Shown one piece after another: positions 55,161 through 61,918 of a stretch of DNA of 64,000 nt. Source of the DNA: Terriglobia bacterium (GTDB lineage: Bacteria > Acidobacteriota > Terriglobia > Terriglobales > Acidobacteriaceae); the NCBI GenBank assembly GCA_020072845.1, contig JAIQGF010000018.1, positions 1 through 64,000 of the forward strand. The letters are read 5' to 3'. Positions within the stretch are counted from its first letter, which is position 1; each line of letters begins with the position of its first letter. Below the pieces are notes generated by a model. The model was not told where the DNA came from. It did not search any database and was given only the letters and a program-made list of their open reading frames with translations. The position numbers were made by a program, and so were the translations under genes.

Positions 55161-56264
55161 ATGAAAACCAACATCGCAGCAGCTCACCATCCTGTTTCGT
55201 CGTTCAGGTCCATGAGGTCCTGGACAACGCTGCTATTTCTTCTGACGTTCCTTTCAGCTCCGCTGGTCGCGCAGGTGCACTTCGAGCGCAAGCCTGATCG
55301 GGTCGACGTCCAGATCAACGGAAAGCCGTTCACGACCCTTCATTACGGAAAGGACGTGGGCAAGCCATATCTACATCCACTGATCAGTGCCTCGGGAAAG
55401 GCTGTCACGCGTGGATTTCCCCACGATCCGCTACCTGGGGATTCCGTCGACCGTCCCCACCTGCGTGGAGTGATCGTTGGTGTCGAAAAGCTGAGCGCTC
55501 CCTCCGGTGGCGTGCAGGATTTCTGGGAAAACGATCCCGCCCCTTTTTATAGGAAGCGTATCAAGGGCAACATCGTGCTCCAAGAGGTCAACACCGCCGA
55601 TGGCGCCGATCATGGGACGCTCTCGATGGTGGCACACTGGTTCAGCAAGCAGGGACAGTTGTGGATTATCGAGCGGCGAACGATGACTTTCTACACCAAG
55701 CCGGCTGACAGCCGGATGTTCGACATTGACCTCCAATTGGAAGCGGCCAATGAGGACGTTACATTCCTGGATGACAAAGATGCCATCCTGGGGATTCGCC
55801 TGGGCCTGCCCTTCGACACGCACTACGATGGGCGGCTGGTCAACGCGATCGGTGGCATCAACGAGGCAGGCGCTCGCGGACAACGCGCACCGTGGGTCGA
55901 TTGGGTTGGCGATGTGCAAGGCGAGAAGATCGGTGTGGCAGTGTTCGACCATCCTTCCAACCGGAACTACCCCAATCGCTGGCACATCAGGGACTTCGCA
56001 CAGATTAATGTGGGTCCTTTTGGAGGCAAGGTTTTCCAGGAGTACGCCTCCTCGGACAACAAGGTTTATCGGGACGATTGGACATTGACGCTCAAGCGCG
56101 GGGAAAAGCTCAATTTGAAGTACCGAATTCTGATCCATCCGGCAGAGGGGCCGGCAGCCGGTGACCTCCTTTCTGACATGGAGAAGCTGCTGGATCTTAC
56201 CTACCGGCCATTGGTGGACCAGAGGGTGTACGACTGCTTCAACCAGTGGAGAACTCAGAAGTAG
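55161..56264 (+). CDS. Secreted DUF6807 ('PmoA-like') protein, paralog 1
   Basis: A 367-residue exported protein. A signal peptide (LLFLLTFLSAPLVAQ) is followed by a beta-rich domain with VDVQINGKPFTTLHYG, RGFPHDPLPGDSVDRPHLRG and, in the last third, VAVFDHPSNRNYPNRWHIRDF. This is the family filed as PF14100 (DUF6807, historically named after PmoA, although it bears no relation to membrane methane monooxygenase). The function is unknown. Conserved DRPHxRG and HPSNxNYP residues could form a metal or sugar site. It is the first gene after the sensor kinase and has its own operator. Confidence 0.88.
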   Translation: MKTNIAAAHHPVSSFRSMRSWTTLLFLLTFLSAPLVAQVHFERKPDRVDVQINGKPFTTLHYGKDVGKPYLHPLISASGKAVTRGFPHDPLPGDSVDRPHLRGVIVGVEKLSAPSGGVQDFWENDPAPFYRKRIKGNIVLQEVNTADGADHGTLSMVAHWFSKQGQLWIIERRTMTFYTKPADSRMFDIDLQLEAANEDVTFLDDKDAILGIRLGLPFDTHYDGRLVNAIGGINEAGARGQRAPWVDWVGDVQGEKIGVAVFDHPSNRNYPNRWHIRDFAQINVGPFGGKVFQEYASSDNKVYRDDWTLTLKRGEKLNLKYRILIHPAEGPAAGDLLSDMEKLLDLTYRPLVDQRVYDCFNQWRTQK

Positions 56265-56297
56265 GCGAGGGGACGAAGCATTGACCGGGTTGCCCGT

Positions 56298-56655
56298 TTG
56301 CCAGCGCTCCATGTTACTGCTGGGGCGCCGGCTTTTCCGGTTGCGTTGCAGGGCCTGTGGCTGCAGCCGTGCAATGGCTGTGTGCGCGACGTGGACGGTG
56401 TGCGCACTATCGGCTTCCACTATTTCGCCGCCGGGCCCTGTGTCTCGCACGTCTGCATGCACGTGGTGGAATTCGGCACGCCGGTGCGCATGGGCGACTG
56501 GACAGTCAGGGCCCGGCGGTTTGCTCCTCGACGACCAGCACAGCATCCTCCGCACGCCCCGGGAGATCGCGGCCGGCATTTCCGAAGCGGCCCGGCTAGT
56601 GGCCGAAGGGGAGCAGCGCTTCGTGAGCGTGTATTCTCCCGCGGACTTCTGCTGA
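56298..56655 (+). pseudogene. RraA-family remnant (4-hydroxy-4-methyl-2-oxoglutarate aldolase-like), frameshifted
   Basis: One frame reads NGCVRDVDGVRTIGFHYFAAGPCVSH and VVEFGTPVRMGDW. The next continues GPGGLLLDDQHSILRTPREIA and EGEQRFVSVYSPADF. Joined, they match the second half of RraA-like aldolases (RDVDGVR, then PGDLxxxDxHGVxxIP). A one-base shift lies near 56505, and the N-terminal half is absent. It probably belonged with the dehydrogenase that follows in a hydroxyacid or sugar-acid pathway. Confidence 0.65.
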
Positions 56656-56677
56656 GAGAGAGACTGGAGACCTGATC

Positions 56678-57724
56678 ATGCAAGGGACCGCATCGCACGA
56701 TGTTCTACTTCGTTTCTGCAGCGCCTGCTTCGTCAAGTTGGGGATGCCATCCGAGGACGCCGCGTTGACCGCGGACAACCTCGTCTTCGCCAGCTTGCGC
56801 GGCGTCGACTCCCACGGGGTGATGCGCATGAAGATCTACGCGGATCGCATGCGCGCCCGCGGCACTGACCCCCGTGCCCGCCCCCGTGTGCTGAGCGAGA
56901 GCGCTGTCCATGTGCTGCTCGATGGCGGAGATGGCGTGGGCCAGGTAGCCACTGCCGAAGCCATGCGCCGGGTAATCGCCAAGGCGCGCGACTCCGGCTT
57001 GGCCGTGGGCGGCGTGCGCAACAGCAACCACTTTGGCGCCGCCGCCTACTTCGCCATGATGGCCCTTGAACACGGCATGATCGGCCTGACCTTGAGCAAC
57101 GGCACGCCGATCATGGCCCCGAGTGGAGGCCGTCAAGCCCGCGTGGGCAACAATCCGTTCGCCGTCGCCGTGCCCGCCGGCCATCATCCGCCACTCGTGT
57201 TGGACATGGCCACAGGCGCCGTGGCCAAGGGCAAGATCTATGTGGCGCAGCAGGAAGGCAAGAAGATTCCTCTCACCTGGGCGCTCGACGAAAATGGCGT
57301 CCCCACCGACGACCCGGCGGCGGCCGCGCGCGGCCTGATCCAGCCGATGGCCGGGTACAAGGGGTATGGGCTCAGCCTGCTCATGGACATCCTGAGTGGG
57401 GTACTGATGGGCGGCAATTTCGGGATGCTGGTCGGCAAGATGTATGGCGACGTAGGCATTCCGACCGGGACCGCGCACACTTGCGCGGCACTCCGTGTGG
57501 ACCACTTCCTGCCGGAAGCTGAGTTCCGCAGCCACGTGGATGGGCTGATTGACCAGATGCACTCCTGTCCGCGGGTCGCGGGTGTCGAACGAATCTACGT
57601 GCCGGGAGAAATCGAGGTGGAGATAGAAAAAGAACGCCGGGCGCGCGGCATCCCGCTTTCCTCCGCCTTGGCAGAAGAACTGCGCGCTCTGGGCGCGGAT
57701 CTGGGTGTGGAGCCGCCATGTTGA
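56678..57724 (+). CDS. LDH2/malate dehydrogenase family NAD(P)-dependent oxidoreductase
   Basis: A 348-residue member of the LDH2 (malate/L-sulfolactate/ureidoglycolate dehydrogenase) family. It has GVDSHGVMRM (42-51), the catalytic His118 in NSNHFG, NGTPIMAPSGG for the cofactor, and GYKGYGLSLLMDILSG. These soluble enzymes oxidise 2-hydroxyacids. The ATG at 56678 has GGAGA upstream. It lies between an RraA remnant and a small monooxygenase-like gene, suggesting an old sugar-acid or aromatic-acid cassette between the DUF6807 copies. Its exact substrate cannot be told. Confidence 0.9.
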   Translation: MQGTASHDVLLRFCSACFVKLGMPSEDAALTADNLVFASLRGVDSHGVMRMKIYADRMRARGTDPRARPRVLSESAVHVLLDGGDGVGQVATAEAMRRVIAKARDSGLAVGGVRNSNHFGAAAYFAMMALEHGMIGLTLSNGTPIMAPSGGRQARVGNNPFAVAVPAGHHPPLVLDMATGAVAKGKIYVAQQEGKKIPLTWALDENGVPTDDPAAAARGLIQPMAGYKGYGLSLLMDILSGVLMGGNFGMLVGKMYGDVGIPTGTAHTCAALRVDHFLPEAEFRSHVDGLIDQMHSCPRVAGVERIYVPGEIEVEIEKERRARGIPLSSALAEELRALGADLGVEPPC

Positions 57725-57849
57725 GCGCGCGGCGTCTGCACCCGCTCCACAACGTGGATCTCTTGGCCCAGCAGATCTCCGGGAGGACGTGGGCGACACC
57801 GTCGCGCTGATCCCCTCTACCTTGTCGAAGTCAAATAGGAGGCCCCAGC

Positions 57850-58137
57850 ATGATCGTTCTCGTCGTCCATTACACAGTTCGCCCCGGCACTGAGGGCCAA
57901 GCCGTCGGATACATCCGCAAGATGCAGGAGCACACCCGCCGCGAGCCCGGCTGCCGCCTCTATTTCGGGCATCAGGCGACCGAAAACCGGCGGCGCTTCC
58001 TTTTCTACGAACAATACGACAGCCATACTGCTCTTGAAGCCCACCGCACTGCTCCCTACTTCGAGCAGTACATCACCAACGGCCTGGCCAAGCTGGCCGA
58101 GACCATCAACCGCGAGTTGTTCGAGCCTGTCGGATAA
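57850..58137 (+). CDS. Antibiotic biosynthesis monooxygenase (ABM) domain protein
   Basis: A 95-residue single-domain protein of the dimeric alpha/beta-barrel ABM fold (YgiN-like): IVLVVHYTVRPGTEGQAVGYI, EPGCRLYFGHQ, FLFYEQYDSHTALEAHRTAPYFEQY. Relatives are quinol monooxygenases or small oxygen-using enzymes without cofactor; many are only predicted. GGAGG precedes the ATG. It lies downstream of the LDH2-type gene in the same direction. Confidence 0.9.
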   Translation: MIVLVVHYTVRPGTEGQAVGYIRKMQEHTRREPGCRLYFGHQATENRRRFLFYEQYDSHTALEAHRTAPYFEQYITNGLAKLAETINRELFEPVG

Positions 58138-58244
58138 TGCCCGCCGCGGGTGGCAAGGTTTTCTCGATGAAATGCGGCCTCATTGGGGTCGGCATCTTCC
58201 GCTGCTTGAACTCCTAGGTGCGCCGGCTTATTCGGCCGATGCTA

Positions 58245-58301
58245 ACATGACAAAACCGTAACTACAGCGGCGAGATTTTGTAATACGGCTCACGGTACAG
58301 T
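58245..58301 (+). promoter_or_regulatory. Operator and promoter of DUF6807 gene 2
   Basis: ACATGAC-AAAACC-GTAACTA (58245-58264), 31 bases, then TACAGT (58296-58301). The gene starts ten bases after the -10 box. This site is the least symmetrical of the four. Confidence 0.7.
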
Positions 58302-58310
58302 CGGCCAATC

Positions 58311-59372
58311 ATGATGACACCTCAGTGTAGTCAGCCTCGCCGAGCGGATTGGCCTCATCGATCCCACAATGTGTTGAGCTCCCCAAGATCTTGGACGATC
58401 CTGCTACTTTTTCCCATGTTCTTGTCACTCCCCCTTGCCGCACAGGTACGCTTTGCGGTGATGACAGACTCGGTCGCGATCCAGATCAACGGCAAGCCAT
58501 TTAGTGTCCTTCACTTCGGGAAGCAAGAACATAAGCCCTTCCTGCATCCGCTGCTGACCCCCTCGGGGAAGAACATCTTACGTGGATTTCCCGTGAACCC
58601 GCTGCCTGGCGATTCCACGGACCGCCCCCACCAACGCGGAGTGTGGATGGGCACCGAGGGCCTGAAGGGTCCTTCGGGTCTAGAGGACTTTTGGGAAAAC
58701 GATCCTCTCTACCCGCAAGAACACAAGGGAGCCATTGCTTTCCAAGAACTCACCGGCGCGACAGACGGTAATGACCGTGGGGTGCTCTCCTTTGTCTCAC
58801 ACTGGATCAGCAACGAGGGACAGTTGTGGGTTGTTGACCGGCGGAAGATGACGTTTTACAGCAAGCCGGCAGGCTGCCGGATGCTTGACATTGATATCGA
58901 ACTCGAAGCCAGGGAGCCGGTCACGTTTGAAGATGTTCAAGACGGCGTTCTGGGGTTCCGCCTTGCTTTGGCTTTCGATGATCATTATGGCGGACGGGTG
59001 GTGAATGCGGAAGGGGCCGTCAATGAGGAGGGCATTCGCGGCCGCCGTTCGGCGTGGCTCGATTGGACCGCCGAACTGGATCCCAAGGAATACCAGACCT
59101 CGCCACACGGACACGGCGAAAAGATTGGCATCGCGGTGTTCGATCACCCGTCGAATTTGAATTACCCGTCTCGTTGGCAGGTCAAGGACTTCGGAGATTT
59201 CTCGGTGAATCCGTTTGCCGGGCAAATTTTTCAGAAATTCGACAAGACGGCTCAAAAGGCCGCTTACGCAATGAAGCGCGGGGACAAACTCCGTCTGCGC
59301 TACCGGATTCTCATCCATCCAGCAGAACTAAAAGTCGACGGTTTCTTCAAGGAGTGGATAAGCCAGAGATAA
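58311..59372 (+). CDS. Secreted DUF6807 ('PmoA-like') protein, paralog 2
   Basis: A 353-residue paralog of the gene at 55161. The signal peptide (ILLLFPMFLSLPLAAQ) is followed by SVAIQINGKPFSVLHFG, RGFPVNPLPGDSTDRPHQRG, YDVs replaced by FDDHYGGRVVNAEG, and AVFDHPSNLNYPSRWQVKDF. All family-conserved His/Asp positions are kept. It differs from its neighbours in the middle loop (LEDFWENDPLYPQEHK). Two tandem ATGs lie at 58311 and 58314. Its function is unknown; a separate operator indicates individual control. Confidence 0.87.
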   Translation: MMTPQCSQPRRADWPHRSHNVLSSPRSWTILLLFPMFLSLPLAAQVRFAVMTDSVAIQINGKPFSVLHFGKQEHKPFLHPLLTPSGKNILRGFPVNPLPGDSTDRPHQRGVWMGTEGLKGPSGLEDFWENDPLYPQEHKGAIAFQELTGATDGNDRGVLSFVSHWISNEGQLWVVDRRKMTFYSKPAGCRMLDIDIELEAREPVTFEDVQDGVLGFRLALAFDDHYGGRVVNAEGAVNEEGIRGRRSAWLDWTAELDPKEYQTSPHGHGEKIGIAVFDHPSNLNYPSRWQVKDFGDFSVNPFAGQIFQKFDKTAQKAAYAMKRGDKLRLRYRILIHPAELKVDGFFKEWISQR

Positions 59373-59459
59373 CGAGGGTGCGAACCCTCAAGCAGTGCAG
59401 CCCATTGCCGGCGCTCCTTGGATTGCTACGCCGGTGGCCGTTTTGCGGTCGATCCCCGA

Positions 59460-59516
59460 ACATGACGAAAAAGTAATTTCAGCGCCGTGGTTTTGTTAGG
59501 CGGTCCGCTGTACAGT
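59460..59516 (+). promoter_or_regulatory. Operator and promoter of DUF6807 gene 3
   Basis: ACATGAC-GAAAAA-GTAATTT (59460-59479), 31 bases, then TACAGT (59511-59516). It is nearly identical to the site before gene 1 over 60 bases. Confidence 0.75.
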
Positions 59517-59524
59517 CGGCGATC

Positions 59525-60583
59525 ATGATGACACGTCAGTGTAGTCAACCTCGCCGAGCGGATTGTCCGCGTCGGTCCTGCAATTTGTTGAACTCCCCAA
59601 TGTTTTTGACAATCCTGATACTTCTTCCCATGTTTTTCTCGCTCCCCCTTGCCGCACAGGTGCGCTTTAAGGTGGGGACGGATTCGGTCGCGATCCAGGT
59701 CGCCGGCAAGCCGTTTAGCATGCTGCATTTCGGGAAGGAAGCGCGCAAGCCCTACCTGCATCCGCTGCTCACCGTCTCGGGTGGGCCCGACCCGGTGACG
59801 CGCGGATTTCCGGTCGACCCTTTGCCTGGAGATTCCACCGACCACCCCAACCACCGCGGACTGTATATCGGCGCAGAGGAGGTGAACGGCGAGGATTTTC
59901 TCGACAACGAGCCCGGTAATACGGAGCCGCCGCCCAAGGGCAACATCGAATTTGAGAAGCTCACCCAGGTCACCGATGGCGATGAGCGCGGGACACTTTC
60001 CCTGCTGGCGCATTGGATCAGCCACGAGGGAAAAGTGTGGCTCATTGAGCGGCGGACAATGATTTTTTACGGCAAGCCTGCCAACGTGCGCATGTTCGAT
60101 ATCGACACCGAACTCGAAGCCGCCGAGCCGGTCACGATCACCGATCACCAAAGCGCCATCATTGGATTGCGCCTTGGCTTGGGCTTCGATACTCACTATG
60201 ACGGTTTTGTCGTCAACGCGGCCGGGGGCAAAAACGAGGAAGGCGTTCGCGGACGCCGCTCACCGTGGCTGGTATGGATCGGCACTACGAGTGGCGAAGG
60301 GCGGGTCGGCGTCGCCATGTTCGACCATCCGGCGAACCTGAATTACCCGTGTCGCTGGCAGGTTCGGGATAAGGGGCTCCTCATGGCGAATCCGTTCGGG
60401 GGGAAAATTTTTGCCAAGTTCGATCCGACGGCTGCGAATGAGAACGCCGAGTTCAAAATGAAGCGCGGGGACAAGCTCCGCCTGCGCTACCGAGTTCTGA
60501 TCTACAACGCGGGGAAAAATGAAGCCGTGGGGGCAATTGTTGCCAGAATGAACGCAGCGCAAAAAGAGTTTGCAAGGCAATGA
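59525..60583 (+). CDS. Secreted DUF6807 ('PmoA-like') protein, paralog 3
   Basis: A 352-residue protein most like paralog 2 at its N-terminus (MMTRQCSQPRRAD versus MMTPQCSQPRRAD), pointing to a recent duplication. A signal peptide (LPMFFSLPLAAQ) precedes VAIQVAGKPFSMLHFG, GFPVDPLPGDSTDHPNHRG, GFDTHYDGFVVNAAGG and AMFDHPANLNYPCRWQVRD. The loop after the first motif is short compared with paralogs 1 and 2. The function is unknown; all predicted key residues are present. Confidence 0.87.
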   Translation: MMTRQCSQPRRADCPRRSCNLLNSPMFLTILILLPMFFSLPLAAQVRFKVGTDSVAIQVAGKPFSMLHFGKEARKPYLHPLLTVSGGPDPVTRGFPVDPLPGDSTDHPNHRGLYIGAEEVNGEDFLDNEPGNTEPPPKGNIEFEKLTQVTDGDERGTLSLLAHWISHEGKVWLIERRTMIFYGKPANVRMFDIDTELEAAEPVTITDHQSAIIGLRLGLGFDTHYDGFVVNAAGGKNEEGVRGRRSPWLVWIGTTSGEGRVGVAMFDHPANLNYPCRWQVRDKGLLMANPFGGKIFAKFDPTAANENAEFKMKRGDKLRLRYRVLIYNAGKNEAVGAIVARMNAAQKEFARQ

Positions 60584-60785
60584 CTCAGTTCCAGCGAATT
60601 CTCGCCAGGGACGCCCCCGCATCAGCGCGGAGCCAACCTCAAGTGTTTTTTTGTACTCATCCCGTGACCGACCCAGGTGCACAGGCCGCAGGTTCGCGCG
60701 GCTTTGAATGCGCAGTGCGGTTAGCGCCAGAGGAGCCATTTTTCCGAGCACGGGCAGCGGACGGACATCCTGGCATGGAAGTTCA

Positions 60786-60842
60786 ATATGACAAAAATGT
60801 AATCTCAGCGTCGCAGCTTTTTCACCCGATTGCGTGCACAAT
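60786..60842 (+). promoter_or_regulatory. Operator and promoter of DUF6807 gene 4
   Basis: ATATGAC-AAAAAT-GTAATCT (60786-60805), 31 bases, then CACAAT (60837-60842). The spacing matches genes 1-3, though the -10 word differs. The rest of the 60584-60862 gap shows no gene I can support. Confidence 0.7.
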
Positions 60843-60862
60843 TCCTCGCGGAGAATCCATTC

Positions 60863-61918
60863 ATGAAAATGTTCCATGCTAAGCACTGTGTTTCCCAGTG
60901 CTCATCGCGGCCGGCCGCAACGCGGTCAGCGGTGTTGCTTTTTCTCGCGTTCCTCTCGCTATGTTTATGGGGTTCTCCGATTGCCGCACAGGTGCACTTC
61001 GACGTGCGCTACGACTCGGTGGTGATCCAGATCAACGGCAAGCCTTTCAGCGTTCTGTATTACGGGAAGGAAGCGCGCAAGCCATTCCTGCATCCGCTGC
61101 TGACAGCATCGGGCAACGCGGTCACGCGCGGATTTCCGGTCGACCCGTTACCTGGCGAATCCACCGACCGGCCCAACCACCGCGGACTGACGATCGGCAC
61201 GGCCCGCGTTCAGGGACCGGAAACTGGACTGAATGCGGGACTGTTCTTCTGGGGGCAGAATTTTGTCGACAACGACCCCAGCAATATGGGTCCGGATCGG
61301 GGCACCATCGCGTTCAAAGAGCTTACCGGCGTGGTAAACGGCGAGGATCGTGGTGTGCTCTCGATGGTCTCGCACTGGATCAGCCACCAGGGACAGTTGT
61401 GGCTGATCGAGCGCCGCAAAATGACGTTCTACAGTAAGCCCGCAGACTGCCGGGTGTTCGATATTGATCTCGAACTCGAAGCCGCCCAGCAGCTTACTTT
61501 CAGCGACTATCAAGACTCCATGCTTGCACTGCGCCTCGGTCTGCCCTTCGACTCTCACTATGGCGGGAAGATCGTCAACGCAAGCGGTGGCGTCAACGAG
61601 GAAGGCGTTCGCGGACGCCGCTCACCATGGATTGACTGGACCACGGAGTTGAACAGCGGCGAGAAGGTCGGCGTCGCGATATTCGACCATCCTGCAAACC
61701 TGAATTACCCGGCACGCTGGCAGTATCGAGACAAGGGCATCGTCGGGGTTGGTCCCTTCGCGGGGCGATGCTTCGCGAAGTTCGATCCGACGGCTGCAAC
61801 CGAAAACGCCGAATACACAATGAAGCGCGGGGACAAACTCCATCTACGTTACCGGATCGTGATACATCCGGCAGGGCTAAAGCTCGACAACTTCCTGAAG
61901 GAGTTTACAAGCCCATGA
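60863..61918 (+). CDS. Secreted DUF6807 ('PmoA-like') protein, paralog 4, coupled to a TonB receptor
   Basis: A 351-residue paralog. A signal peptide (AVLLFLAFLSLCLWGSPIAAQ) precedes VVIQINGKPFSVLYYG, GFPVDPLPGESTDRPNHRG, PFDSHYGGKIVNASGG and AIFDHPANLNYPARWQYRD. The ATG at 60863 has a partial GGAGA; an upstream TTG would cut into the promoter. Its stop codon overlaps the start of the TonB receptor (ATGA), so the pair is translationally coupled. This is the strongest hint that DUF6807 proteins here cooperate with outer-membrane uptake. Confidence 0.88.
   Translation: MKMFHAKHCVSQCSSRPAATRSAVLLFLAFLSLCLWGSPIAAQVHFDVRYDSVVIQINGKPFSVLYYGKEARKPFLHPLLTASGNAVTRGFPVDPLPGESTDRPNHRGLTIGTARVQGPETGLNAGLFFWGQNFVDNDPSNMGPDRGTIAFKELTGVVNGEDRGVLSMVSHWISHQGQLWLIERRKMTFYSKPADCRVFDIDLELEAAQQLTFSDYQDSMLALRLGLPFDSHYGGKIVNASGGVNEEGVRGRRSPWIDWTTELNSGEKVGVAIFDHPANLNYPARWQYRDKGIVGVGPFAGRCFAKFDPTAATENAEYTMKRGDKLHLRYRIVIHPAGLKLDNFLKEFTSP

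Noticed and set aside
60580-60882. A 100-codon frame between DUF6807 genes 3 and 4
   Set aside because: It runs through the operator and promoter of gene 4 and past its start codon, with no recognisable domain.
55161-61918. Genes named PmoA as subunits of methane monooxygenase
   Set aside because: These are soluble secreted beta-rich proteins with a signal peptide. The true PmoA is a multi-pass membrane subunit and no PmoB/PmoC is present.
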